Below are positions 28,710-37,481 of a stretch of DNA of 50,490 nucleotides, piece after piece. The DNA comes from Pseudobdellovibrionaceae bacterium (GTDB lineage: Bacteria; Bdellovibrionota_B; Oligoflexia; Oligoflexales; Bog-1112): positions 1-50,490 of the forward strand of contig PASJ01000033.1 of the NCBI GenBank assembly GCA_002711925.1, given 5' to 3'. The position numbers and the translations under genes were made by a program. The notes beneath the pieces are model-generated. The model did no database searches, was not told the DNA's origin, and saw only the letters and a program-made list of their open reading frames with translations. How positions within the stretch are numbered: the stretch's first letter is position 1; every line of letters begins with the position of its first letter.

Positions 28710-29057
28710 TTAGTACAATGATTTATCAGCTGTACCTAACCAAAATTTCCACCCTTGCCAGCCTTTAACCTTATAAATACCGTCTGGGTGAGCTGGGATA
28801 TAATCTGGTTTTTCAACTTTGTCGGGAAGACCACCTTTTACATATGATCTCCACTCTTTTCTTGTTCTAAGGTTGAGAGTTTTAGCAAAAGTATGAGCTT
28901 CCTCAAAACAAACATACTTTTTATTAGGTTTGATCTGCTCTGGTTGTAGGCTTGTAGTAGAATCCATCCTCTTTTGTTGCATTGACGAGATGATTTCATG
29001 ACTCACAGGCCCTGGAGCATTTGAATTTAGATCTGTAGTATTCATCATTTCACCCAT
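28710..29057 (-). CDS. single-domain protein with phage-integrase repeat unit (INT_rpt-like)
   Basis: A 115-residue protein without signal peptide or membrane helix. The first 45 residues are polar (Asn, Ser, Gln). From about residue 46 to the end is one domain: YVCFEEAHTFAKTLNLRTRK, then EWRSYVKGG and IPAHPDGIYKVKGWQGWKFW. I read this as the short repeat found upstream of some phage-type tyrosine recombinases and in other bacterial proteins: F-E-E-A, L-x-L, E-W-x-x-Y, P-x-x-P-x-x-Y, G-W-x-x-W-L-G. Here it occurs alone, with no recombinase. GAGG lies 8 bases before the ATG, and a terminator follows. Its role is unknown; DNA or protein binding are both possible. Confidence 0.7.
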   Translation of the reverse strand: MGEMMNTTDLNSNAPGPVSHEIISSMQQKRMDSTTSLQPEQIKPNKKYVCFEEAHTFAKTLNLRTRKEWRSYVKGGLPDKVEKPDYIPAHPDGIYKVKGWQGWKFWLGTADKSLY

Positions 29058-29788
29058 AATATATGCCTCTTTGGGTCAATAAGTTAGTCGAAAGGGAAAT
29101 TTGAATTAATATTAATTAATAAAAAATAAAATGTAAAGCCCCGGAAGTTGATTTTTTTTTTCTACGAAAAAATACCTAAAAGAATAAGAAATAAGAAATA
29201 AGAAATAAGAAATAAGAAATAAGAAATAAGAAAAATCAATAGCTTTGTCTATCATAAAAGTCTCGAGAAAATAAAAAACTTTTAATTGCAGATTAATTGG
29301 ATTTACCTAATCAAAATAATAGAGTATACATAATAATTTTTTGTGATTTAGTCCAATCTTTTAGTTTAATTTATAAATTTAACTTTGCGAAAAGATCTTA
29401 AAAAATATAAGTTGTTTTGAAAGAAACACAAATTACATTATAATGTTTTATTACAATCAAAAAAAATTCGATATTTTATCTATATTGAAAAATTTTTTTT
29501 TGAAATGATTATTCGATAAAATTTTTGTTCCTATAAATTACTATCTATTTTTTTTATTTCTTCATTCAGGTAAATTTATTTGAGTCTTCACCGTCTTACT
29601 TGTTCCGCTTTTATATTTCCTTTCAAGATAAAAATATAATTACTCAAAAATATTAGCATCTTAGATTTGTGTTTAAAATTTAATTTGTACCATATCTAAA
29701 TAATTATTTACTTTTACTTTAGCTTAATATAATTGATTTTAACTATATTAACTGATTGTTTTTTATTATTCATACTTAGGAGAAATGT
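29058..29788. other. 731-bp AT-rich intergenic region with heptamer repeats
   Basis: This is the longest gap in the window. It separates the minus-strand integrase-repeat-like gene from the plus-strand methyltransferase gene, so it must carry both promoters. It contains the ATAAGAA tandem repeat at 29184-29232, after which about 550 bases are extremely AT-rich with poly-T and poly-A tracts. I see no reading frame of useful length, tRNA, strong hairpin or direct-repeat pair that would mark an insertion. Many TATAAT-like matches occur, so no single promoter can be named. Confidence 0.6.
29184..29232. repeat. ATAAGAA tandem repeat, seven exact copies
   Basis: Seven perfect head-to-tail copies of the 7-base unit ATAAGAA occupy 49 bases. 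They lie about 127 bases before the ATG of the minus-strand integrase-repeat-like gene. Such short repeats change copy number by slippage. No spacers are present, so it is not a CRISPR array. Confidence 0.97.
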
Positions 29789-30538
29789 TTGATACTAAAA
29801 ATCTTGCTCTGTTGGTTAACTTTAGGCTCTAGTTTTATCCCAAAATCTATTTTAGTTTCTTCTAAATTCAAATCGAGAAATAAAAGAATTTTTTCTCACC
29901 AAACAAGAAAAACAAAAGAAACCTCTGAAGAATTTGATTATTGGTCTGATCCAAGAATTCACTCTTTTGGGAATACAGGTTTAGGAGGAATATTTCACGC
30001 TGCATTGACCCCCGTTGCTACTTTTATTATCGATCATGTAGCGTATGATGGAAGAGACATTAGAGATGAAGTCATAAGCCAGGTACCACCAGAATTTACC
30101 GTCTGTGATTTTGGCTGTGGTACAGGTTTTTCGACCCGTAAAGGATCTACTGGAATTGACACGTCGATGGAAATGATTCGTTTTGCAAAATTATTTCATC
30201 CCCATAATACATATTCTTATGGGAACATTGAAGACTGGGGTAATGATAAGGAATTTGACGTTATCTTCATTAGTTTTGTTTTTCATGAAATGCCAAAAGA
30301 TGCAATGCTAAAAGCAGTGAATAATGCTAAAAGAGTTGCCAAAAAAGGTGTTATTATTATAGATATTGCACCAGATTATCAGCCCAAAGAACACATGCTT
30401 ATGGGTGAGCCTTATTTACTTGATTATTTAAAAGACGCTCAAAATGAACTAAGTCAATTAGGCTTTAAGTTTGAAACTTTAATTCCTGGTCATGTTGTAA
30501 AGTATACCTACAGCTTGAATGAAAATATCCAATTCTAG
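29789..30538 (+). CDS. class I SAM-dependent methyltransferase with N-terminal leader
   Basis: A 249-residue protein starting at TTG, with AGGAG six bases before it. A hydrophobic leader (MILKILLCWLTLGSSF) is followed by a basic stretch. Residues about 50-90 contain YWSDPRIHSFGN, GLGGIFHAALTPVATFIID and AYDGRDIRDEV. Then comes the SAM-binding motif VCDFGCGTGFST (about 107-118), a motif-II-like acidic residue in GIDTSMEMI, and a partner strand FDVIFISFVFHEMP. The fold is Rossmann-type, and the substrate is unknown. I recall the pre-domain IHxFGNxGxGGxxHA motif mainly from algal and other eukaryotic proteins, but could not check this. It is 59 bases upstream of the carotenoid oxygenase gene, and the two are probably co-transcribed. 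Confidence 0.75.
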   Translation: MILKILLCWLTLGSSFIPKSILVSSKFKSRNKRIFSHQTRKTKETSEEFDYWSDPRIHSFGNTGLGGIFHAALTPVATFIIDHVAYDGRDIRDEVISQVPPEFTVCDFGCGTGFSTRKGSTGIDTSMEMIRFAKLFHPHNTYSYGNIEDWGNDKEFDVIFISFVFHEMPKDAMLKAVNNAKRVAKKGVIIIDIAPDYQPKEHMLMGEPYLLDYLKDAQNELSQLGFKFETLIPGHVVKYTYSLNENIQF

Positions 30539-30597
30539 CAATTAAAAAAATTTCATAATATTAGATTAATTAAAATTTTTAACTAATTGGGTTTATC

Positions 30598-32229
30598 ATG
30601 TTCTTTTTTTCATTAATTATTTTAGGTCAAAGTATAGCCTTTACTTTTTCACCTATTTTTTTAACCAAACCAAAAGTAAACAGACAAAAAAAGAGCTATG
30701 TTTCCAGACACTCTAGAAGTGAACCTAAAAAAGGTCCTTGCTATGAATCCTTATATCATTCCGATGAAAAAGATGAGTACCTGCAAATAACTGGAGAAAA
30801 ACCTGATTGGTTGCAAGGCTCTCTTATAAGAGTTGGACCTGGTATGTTCAAGTTTGGAGAGAATGAAGAGGTCTCTTGTTGGTTTGATGGACAAGCTATG
30901 CTATGTCGTTTTGAATTTTCTGAGAAAGGAATCCACTATTCAAATCGTTTTTTAGACACTAAAAATATAAGAGAGCATCTTAAACATGGTAAAGTGTCGG
31001 CACTTGAATTTGGTTCATGCCCAGAGGATTTAAAAAACAATGGAAAACAAGTACCAAATCCTGAGAAAATAATAAGACGCTTGAGGTTGTCTTCTCAAGA
31101 ATATGAAAACAATAATGTCAACTGTTTTGCATTAGGAAATCACACAGTTGCATTATCTGAAACTAAGACATACGTAGAATTCAATCCAAAAACATTAGAA
31201 ACCCAGGGCGTTCTAAAAGACTCTGAAACAAAGTGCCATCTAGGCACAGCTCATCCGCTACTATCAAATACAGACAACACTGTCTACACAATTGGAAGCA
31301 ATTTATTAGAAAGGTCATATGTAATTTCATCACTTCGTAGCTCTGAAGAAGAAATCGTTGAAAATGAGTTATGTACGATCCAGAAAGAAAATATATCTTA
31401 TATGCACTCTTTTGCTATAACTCAAGATCATATTATTCTTATTGAGTTTCCATATATATTGCGACCTTTATCGAAAATTATACTTGATAAACTGAATTTT
31501 ATTCTCACAGGATTCTTTAACCAAGACGGTTTAAATACATTTTACTCTTGGCAGCCTGAAGAAGGGACTTCTTTTTTAGTCTTATCAAAGGAAACTGGTG
31601 AGCTTATTGGTCGATGGCATACTAAAGAATCTTTCTTTGCTTTTCATCTTTTAAATGCTTTTATTGATAAGGATTCAAATTTAAGTATTGATTTGGCGTC
31701 ATATGACAAGCCTTTCTATGACAAATTAGATCTAGCTACATTAAGAGAAAATAGTGAAACAGTAGACCATTTAAAAGAAGGTTCAATTAAAAGATGTAAA
31801 CTCAAGTTGGAAGACCCTAGTCAAGAGGTCTTAATTGATGATATGATAAACAGAATGGTAGAAATGCCAAGTTGGAACGGTAACTATCAAGGCTTAGAAT
31901 ATAAATACTGTTACGGTATTTCAATCCCTGAGAACCAAGAAGAAAGCAATAAAAATACTCTCATTTCACTTCTGATTAAGGTTGACCTTAAAACTAAAGA
32001 AAAAAAAATATGGAAAGAAAGTTATTGTGCCCCAGGAGAGCCAATTTTTGTCCCCAACCCTGACGCTTCAAAAGAAGATGATGGAGTGATCATGAGTTTA
32101 GTTTTCGATAATCGTATCAATAAGTCCTTTCTATTATTGCTCGATGCAACCTCTTTTGAAGAAATAGGACGCGCTATTTTACCAAACTCTATCCCGGCTG
32201 GTATACACGGCCAATGGTTCGATCATTAA
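30598..32229 (+). CDS. carotenoid cleavage oxygenase (RPE65/BCO family) with leader
   Basis: A 543-residue member of the carotenoid cleavage oxygenase family: seven-bladed propeller enzymes that split carotenoids or related polyenes with a four-histidine non-haem iron. All four iron ligands can be seen, at H219 (GTAHPLLS), H270 (YMHSFAIT), H350 (FFAFHLLNAF) and H537 (GIHGQWF). The conserved early segment GSLIRVGPGMFKFG and WFDGQAMLCRFEF is also present. A hydrophobic N terminus (MFFFSLIILGQSIAF) precedes a basic linker, suggesting export or membrane anchoring, which is unusual for the family. It follows the methyltransferase gene and ends in a perfect-stem terminator. The product could be retinal or an apocarotenoid; the substrate is inference. 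Confidence 0.9.
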   Translation: MFFFSLIILGQSIAFTFSPIFLTKPKVNRQKKSYVSRHSRSEPKKGPCYESLYHSDEKDEYLQITGEKPDWLQGSLIRVGPGMFKFGENEEVSCWFDGQAMLCRFEFSEKGIHYSNRFLDTKNIREHLKHGKVSALEFGSCPEDLKNNGKQVPNPEKIIRRLRLSSQEYENNNVNCFALGNHTVALSETKTYVEFNPKTLETQGVLKDSETKCHLGTAHPLLSNTDNTVYTIGSNLLERSYVISSLRSSEEEIVENELCTIQKENISYMHSFAITQDHIILIEFPYILRPLSKIILDKLNFILTGFFNQDGLNTFYSWQPEEGTSFLVLSKETGELIGRWHTKESFFAFHLLNAFIDKDSNLSIDLASYDKPFYDKLDLATLRENSETVDHLKEGSIKRCKLKLEDPSQEVLIDDMINRMVEMPSWNGNYQGLEYKYCYGISIPENQEESNKNTLISLLIKVDLKTKEKKIWKESYCAPGEPIFVPNPDASKEDDGVIMSLVFDNRINKSFLLLLDATSFEEIGRAILPNSIPAGIHGQWFDH

Positions 32230-32262
32230 AAAACTAATCTTTTATTAGAAGATTAGTTTTTT
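32228..32262. terminator. bidirectional intrinsic terminator
   Basis: A perfect 14-bp inverted repeat, AAAAAACTAATCTT/AAGATTAGTTTTTT (32228-32241 and 32249-32262), has a 7-base loop. It is A-rich on one side and T-rich on the other, so it works both ways. It overlaps the carotenoid oxygenase stop codon and ends just before the convergent gene. Confidence 0.88.
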
Positions 32263-32265
32263 GAA

Positions 32266-32898
32266 TTAATTTTTATAGCTTATACGTTTTAGATGAATAA
32301 AAACTGAGTCTTTCATATCACTTGCTATTCCTTCTTTAACCTTCTTAATGAAGAAAGATTTAGGAACTATACTTGGCTTTCTTATCAATAATTCTCGTTG
32401 CAATAGAATCTTATGATCGCCAGTTTTTTTTTCAAGTTGAAATTTTTCTGAGACTTGCTTTGTATTACCTGCATTTCCAGAACCTGTTACTTCAGTTGTT
32501 CTCATCTCATAAGTAAATTTATCCCGTGAGTTTGATAAAAGATATAGTTGAGCTTTCGTTTTCAAATTACCTTCATCTGTATAAATTTTTTCTTCTATAC
32601 TCAACATTTTACCTCGCATATTTTCTCTTATAATGTTTTCTACAATGTTCTTGATTTTTATATTCCGTGATTCTTGTAATTTCATTTGATAACGATTTAC
32701 AACGTTATAGAAAAAAGTATTAGATTCAATTTTAGGATAACAAGTCATTTTTACTGAGAAATTATAGATATTTTTTTTTGATTCAACTTTTGAAAATATA
32801 GGATTGTTACAAGAAACTGTTATTTTATCAGAACCATATAAAATACATGGAAAAAATTGATAAGCTAAAATTACAAAAATCCACTTTGAATGAAACAT
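32266..32898 (-). CDS. exported protein of unknown function
   Basis: A 210-residue protein with a signal peptide (MFHSKWIFVILAYQFFPCILYG, cleavage near residue 22). ATG 32898 is chosen because GGGAG stands five bases before it; another ATG 12 bases upstream lacks this spacing. The mature part is basic, with a likely beta-rich fold and two cysteines near the N terminus (VSC-N and MTCYP) that may pair. No catalytic motif or family is recognised. It is convergent with the carotenoid oxygenase gene, sharing its terminator, and lies after pepN on the same strand with a 219-base gap. Confidence 0.65.
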   Translation of the reverse strand: MFHSKWIFVILAYQFFPCILYGSDKITVSCNNPIFSKVESKKNIYNFSVKMTCYPKIESNTFFYNVVNRYQMKLQESRNIKIKNIVENIIRENMRGKMLSIEEKIYTDEGNLKTKAQLYLLSNSRDKFTYEMRTTEVTGSGNAGNTKQVSEKFQLEKKTGDHKILLQRELLIRKPSIVPKSFFIKKVKEGIASDMKDSVFIHLKRISYKN

Positions 32899-33117
32899 GA
32901 AAGCTCCCATAGTTTTTTTGTTTTTTTCTACTATGCTTTACTGTCATATTTTATACAATCAGATCTTTTATTTGATTTATTTTTTGTGTAAATAAATATA
33001 GTTAAATAGTATGAACAACTATTTTCAAAGTTTAAAAATATTAAAAAATTTAATTTCCTACACAGAAAATAATTATCAACGTGTAATATAAATAATTTAA
33101 ATATTCTTCTATGACTT

Positions 33118-35757
33118 TTATTTCAAAGCACTTTGTAAAATCTCATACACATCATTTGAAAGTTTTTGCTGATTTAGATAATCAAGTTCTTTTTTCATTA
33201 TTTTTTTTCTGTTTTTTTCAAATTTTTTCCACTGTATCAGAGATTTTAAAATATTAGCAGCAATAAGAGGGTTTTGATTATCAATTTGTAAAACCTTTTG
33301 ACGGCAGAACTCATAAGTAGAATATTTTATGTTATGGAACTGCTCAAAGTTATTATGACAAAAACTTGAAAGTAAAGATCTCAAATGATTTGGATTCTTT
33401 TTACTAAAACTAGGATGTTCAAATAATTTATTAACTTGAGTAAAAGTATCATCCTGAGAAGAAAGTGCCTGTGCTCTAAACCACGTATTCAAAACAAGTG
33501 GGTCATTTTTGTAACGACTATGAAATTGCTCAATTGCGAGATATTTTTCTTCACAATCTAGATCACACAATGCGTGGAAAGCTGAGGAGTAGTCCGTCAT
33601 ATTTTTGGCACCACTAAACTGGTTCCATAAAACCTCAATAATACGGGAATCACTGACTTCTTTCATATAGAAAAGACATACATTTTTTAAAGCTCGAGAA
33701 GATGCATCCTTTCCATTATATTGATCTGTGTTCGAGTGCAAATTATTTTCATAGATTTCACTAAACTTTTCATAAAATCTTGAACCAATCTCTTTTTTTA
33801 GAAATTTTCTAACAGCTATGATAGATTCAGGGTGGATTTCATCTAGTTTTTGAAGAATAAGCGAATTGACAGGAAGACTTAAAAGGTAAGCTTGTAAGCT
33901 TAAATCATCAAATTTTTGGTTTAAAACTTCGGTAAAAAGACTTGTTAGTGAATGACTAAAAACAAGAGGCTCTTTTTTATCGTAAGACTTTATTAGTTTT
34001 AAAAATGATTTGAGATAAAATTTTTGACAAGCATCCCACCTTGAAAATCCATCTTGACCAAAAAGTATTAAAGTCAAAAGGTCCTGATCAGTGTAGTCAT
34101 ATACTACGTTGACTGGAGCCGATAAATTTTCAAACAAAGAGGGAATAGGCCTTTGTTGTACCTCAGACAAAGTAAAGGTTTGTTTAATATCAGTCATCTC
34201 AAAGGTCGTGTTAGTCACTGGTTTAACATCTTCTTCAAAACTTGGTTTAAAAGGAAGAACCTTTCCATCTTCATTGATTAATGATACGGCACAAGGGATA
34301 TGACGAGGGGTGTTGTTACGACAACCGTTTTTTTCAAGTAAATGTTGGGTTAACTCCAAGCGGTAGGTAGATTTTTCTACATCATAGTGATCTTTTATCT
34401 CAATAGTAGGTAGACCTGCTTCTGTGTACCATAAAAAAAACTGCTTTAGTGAACGACCTGAAACTTTTTCCATAGAATCGATAAAATCTTCTTGGGTAAC
34501 TGCTTTGCCGTCAAAACGTTTGATATAATTTTTAATACCATCGAAGTATGTTTTCTTACCTAATAAATTGTAAAGCATCCGAACACACTCAGCGCCTTTC
34601 AAGTACACTGTGGAAGTATAAAAATTGTTCATTTCTATATATTCACTTGGACGAGGAGGGTGAGCGACAGGACTAAGATCCTCTTGAAATTGTGAGGAAC
34701 GCAAAACATTTATATCTTCGATACGACAGACACTAGGAGAGTTCATAAATCGAGAAAACTCCTGATCACGAAAAATAGTAAGACCTTCTTTCAAGCATAA
34801 CTGAAACCAATCACGGCAAGTTACACGATTGCCAGTCCAATTATGAAAATATTCATGAGCAACGACACTTTCAATAGCTTTATAATTAGCGTCTGTCGTT
34901 GTCTTAGGATCTGCTAGGGTCAGGCTATCATTGAATATATTAAGGCCTTTATTCTCCATTGCTCCCATATTAAAATCGGCAGCACAAACAATTTTATAAT
35001 GATCTAAATCACATTCAAAACCATAAACATCCTCATCCCACTTCATAGAATTGATAAGACTTTCCATTGCATAGCGGGCTTTTTCTTTTTTACCATGTTC
35101 GGTATATATGCTTAATTTAACATTTCTACCAGAGGAAGTTGTAAACGAATCTTCAATGAAATCATAAGACCCTGCGACAAGAGCGAAAAGATAACTTGGT
35201 TTTGGTATAGGATCTTTCCAGGTAACCCAATGTCTTTCCCCTTCCATCTTTCCGGAGCTGAGATAATTCCCATTTGATAACAAAATAGGGTATTTCTCTT
35301 GATCAGCTTCTACAGTTACAGTATATGTTGATAAAACATCGGGTCGATCAAGAAAATAAGTTATGCGCCTAAACCCTTCAGGTTCACACTGGGTGATAAA
35401 CTTATCACCAGAAATATAAAGTCCTTCCATAGTCAAATTTTTATCACAATCTATTTTAGTGATAATTTCAACTTGCATCTTTTCTGAATTTGAAGGAATC
35501 GTCAAACTTTCAGTTGAAACTTCGTAGGTATCAGAAGAAAGTTTTTTCCCATCAACAGATACCGACAAAAGCTCCATACCACTACCAACTAAAGATAGAA
35601 AGCGACAGCTTTTATCTTCTTTTCTAACCTCCAAGGATGATGTAACTGTAGCAACAGAACCACACAGATGGAAATATAAGTCCGTGTGTGTTATTGTATG
35701 AGACGGTTTCTGGTAATCTTTTAAAAATTTTTTTTGATGTATGACTTCATTTTTCAT
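33118..35757 (-). CDS. pepN: aminopeptidase N, M1 family
   Basis: An 879-residue zinc aminopeptidase that removes N-terminal residues from peptides, with broad specificity in the cytoplasm. It is of the PepN type. The exopeptidase motif GAMENKGLNIF is at about residues 265-275. The zinc site is H301-E302-Y-F-H305 with E324 (HEYFHNWTGNRVTC, then LCLKEGLTIF). No signal peptide is seen, and length matches E. coli PepN (about 870). The C-terminal helical domain is complete. AGGAG lies 8 bases before the ATG. It is a single gene with its own likely promoter in the divergent region upstream. Confidence 0.97.
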   Translation of the reverse strand: MKNEVIHQKKFLKDYQKPSHTITHTDLYFHLCGSVATVTSSLEVRKEDKSCRFLSLVGSGMELLSVSVDGKKLSSDTYEVSTESLTIPSNSEKMQVEIITKIDCDKNLTMEGLYISGDKFITQCEPEGFRRITYFLDRPDVLSTYTVTVEADQEKYPILLSNGNYLSSGKMEGERHWVTWKDPIPKPSYLFALVAGSYDFIEDSFTTSSGRNVKLSIYTEHGKKEKARYAMESLINSMKWDEDVYGFECDLDHYKIVCAADFNMGAMENKGLNIFNDSLTLADPKTTTDANYKAIESVVAHEYFHNWTGNRVTCRDWFQLCLKEGLTIFRDQEFSRFMNSPSVCRIEDINVLRSSQFQEDLSPVAHPPRPSEYIEMNNFYTSTVYLKGAECVRMLYNLLGKKTYFDGIKNYIKRFDGKAVTQEDFIDSMEKVSGRSLKQFFLWYTEAGLPTIEIKDHYDVEKSTYRLELTQHLLEKNGCRNNTPRHIPCAVSLINEDGKVLPFKPSFEEDVKPVTNTTFEMTDIKQTFTLSEVQQRPIPSLFENLSAPVNVVYDYTDQDLLTLILFGQDGFSRWDACQKFYLKSFLKLIKSYDKKEPLVFSHSLTSLFTEVLNQKFDDLSLQAYLLSLPVNSLILQKLDEIHPESIIAVRKFLKKEIGSRFYEKFSEIYENNLHSNTDQYNGKDASSRALKNVCLFYMKEVSDSRIIEVLWNQFSGAKNMTDYSSAFHALCDLDCEEKYLAIEQFHSRYKNDPLVLNTWFRAQALSSQDDTFTQVNKLFEHPSFSKKNPNHLRSLLSSFCHNNFEQFHNIKYSTYEFCRQKVLQIDNQNPLIAANILKSLIQWKKFEKNRKKIMKKELDYLNQQKLSNDVYEILQSALK

Positions 35758-36102
35758 GCAACTATCTCCTCTTTTTTTTTGTAAAAGCGCGGAAGAAATA
35801 GCTTAGAAGAAATCGCCCGACTGATACAAACAGTACAAGAATAGATTTTTTAAATGTTAACTTATTATTTTATCAATTAAATTCTATTTGAAATAAACAT
35901 CTCGTAAAATAGAAGACAAACACTAATACACCTTAACCTTAGAAGCAAGTTTGGAAATAATTTTTCGCTTGATAAGCTCTTTTTTACAGAGCTTTTCTAG
36001 GAAAATCTAATAATTTTTCTTTACAAGCTATAGTTAATCAGCATAAGTTTAGTTTCTGTCTGTTCATATTTTTTATCTTTAGATCATGCGGGTACTGTCT
36101 AT
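35758..36102. other. divergent intergenic region with an orphan hairpin
   Basis: This gap between divergent pepN and the small gene at 36103 holds the pepN ribosome site and a candidate pepN promoter (35832-35860). It also contains a terminator-like hairpin on the plus strand: AAGCTCT (35974-35980) and AGAGCTT (35988-35994) with a 7-base loop, followed by TTCT. No gene ends just before this hairpin on the plus strand, so it could end a small RNA or be chance. No reading frame of useful length is seen. Confidence 0.45.
35832..35860 (-). promoter_or_regulatory. candidate promoter for pepN
   Basis: On the minus strand TTAACA (35855-35860) is followed after 17 bases by TGTACT (35832-35837). Each element has one or two mismatches to consensus. 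It lies about 75 bases before the pepN start. It is tentative because of the AT-rich background. Confidence 0.35.
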
Positions 36103-36309
36103 ATGTGGAAAATCTTATGGAATATCGGCAAAGATACGAGACTTGATAACACACTTTTTGACAGTGAGAAAAAAGCCCAAAAATATGCAGAATACTACAA
36201 AGAACTTCTTAAGATATATAGCGAGGGTCAGCATATAAAGAAAAGATTTGGCTGTTCTAGCACAAAATTGGAAGTTCGCTACAGTATTATTCAGCCAAAT
36301 AGAAAATAA
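36103..36309 (+). CDS. small hypothetical protein
   Basis: A 68-residue reading frame from ATG to TAA, ending 18 bases before the convergent recA stop. The composition looks protein-like: a Trp-containing start (MWKILWNIGKDTRLDN), an alternating Lys/Glu/Ala helix (SEKKAQKYAEYYKELLK) and a basic end. There is no signal peptide and no strong ribosome site. The opposite-strand frame over the same bases is less convincing. Function unknown; it may prove not to be translated. Confidence 0.5.
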   Translation: MWKILWNIGKDTRLDNTLFDSEKKAQKYAEYYKELLKIYSEGQHIKKRFGCSSTKLEVRYSIIQPNRK

Positions 36310-36327
36310 CATTTACTACGAAAAAAA

Positions 36328-37437
36328 CTAGTTTAACGCCTTATCTTTAGCTGCAGACTTTTTGTTTTTCTTTCCAGTTTCAAGAGCTTCGGCTTTTTGA
36401 GATTCAGATTTTTTGTCTTCACCATCAACTAAGTTGAAACTAACAAGAACTTCGTGTTGAATCTTCTTAAATAAATCTTGGTCTTCCATTAACAAAGTTT
36501 TTACACTCTCTCGACCTTGGCCTAAGCGGTTATCACCATAAGAAAACCACGAACCGGCTTTTGTAACAACATTTTTACTGACCGCAAGATCAATCAAATC
36601 ACCAGTTTTTGAAATACCTTCATTAAACATAATGTCAAACTCTGTTTGTTTAAAAGGAGCTGCCATTTTATTTTTAACAACCTTGACCCGCACTCTGTTG
36701 CCTAACGACTCTTCGCCAGTTTTTATGGAAGCAATACGTCGAATATCAAGTCGTACGGAAGCATAAAACTTAAGAGCGTTTCCTCCTGTTGTTGTTTCTG
36801 GACTACCAAACATAACACCAATTTTCATCCTCAGTTGATTTATAAAAATAACGGAACAGTTTGACTTTGAGATAGTCCCGGTTATTTTGCGTAAAGCCTG
36901 AGACATTAAACGCGCCTGTAGTCCAACATGACGGTCACCCATATCCCCTTCAAGTTCAGCCTTAGGGCTTAAAGCAGCGACTGAGTCAATAACGATGACA
37001 TCAACAGCACCACTTTTAACTAGCATATCAACAATATCAAGAGCCTGTTCTCCCGTGTCAGGTTGGGAAACAAGAAGATTATCGAGGTTAACCCCGATTT
37101 TTTGAGCATAAGAAGTATCAAGAGCATGCTCGGCATCAACAAAAGCACAAACTCCGCCTTTTCTTTGAGCTTCAGCTATAGCATGTAAGGTTAAGGTTGT
37201 TTTACCACTTGACTCTGGGCCGTAAATTTCAACGATTCGTCCCTTTGGGTAGCCTCCACAGCCTAGAGCGACGTCAAGGGATAAGCACCCCGTTGATATG
37301 GTTTCCGTTTTAACCTGGGCAGATTTATTGCCTAGACGCATTATAGAGCCTTTGCCAAACTGTTTTTCTATACTACCTACAGCTGACTCTAGGGCTTTTA
37401 ATTTTTCTTTTGGGTCTAAAGGTGTTGTTCCTAACAT
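36328..37437 (-). CDS. recA: recombinase RecA
   Basis: RecA forms the filament on single-stranded DNA that drives homologous recombination and, in SOS systems, LexA cleavage. The 369-residue protein has Walker [11 protein letters not shown] (about residues 70-79), Walker [11 protein letters not shown], loop L1 [18 protein letters not shown], and loop L2 with [21 protein letters not shown] Lys-rich tail is longer than in E. coli. GAGG stands 9 bases before the ATG. It lies 44 bases behind the EI24-type membrane protein gene on the same strand. AddAB, which would load it, is also in this window. I do not see a clear SOS operator in the short gap. Confidence 0.98.
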   Translation of the reverse strand: MLGTTPLDPKEKLKALESAVGSIEKQFGKGSIMRLGNKSAQVKTETISTGCLSLDVALGCGGYPKGRIVEIYGPESSGKTTLTLHAIAEAQRKGGVCAFVDAEHALDTSYAQKIGVNLDNLLVSQPDTGEQALDIVDMLVKSGAVDVIVIDSVAALSPKAELEGDMGDRHVGLQARLMSQALRKITGTISKSNCSVIFINQLRMKIGVMFGSPETTTGGNALKFYASVRLDIRRIASIKTGEESLGNRVRVKVVKNKMAAPFKQTEFDIMFNEGISKTGDLIDLAVSKNVVTKAGSWFSYGDNRLGQGRESVKTLLMEDQDLFKKIQHEVLVSFNLVDGEDKKSESQKAEALETGKKNKKSAAKDKALN

Positions 37438-37481
37438 GTTTTAAGTCCTCATCGTAAAATTTAATTGTCGTCAATTATCCT

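Noticed and set aside
29184-29232. Tandem repeats considered as a CRISPR array
   Set aside because: The units are 7 bases with no spacers and no cas genes, so it is a simple repeat.
28710-29788. Prophage or integrative element boundary around the integrase-repeat-like gene
   Set aside because: No recombinase, tRNA attachment site, direct-repeat pair or phage structural gene is present nearby.
36115-36312. 65-codon minus-strand frame opposite the small gene at 36103
   Set aside because: The plus-strand frame has a more protein-like composition and ends cleanly before recA. The minus frame has no ribosome site.
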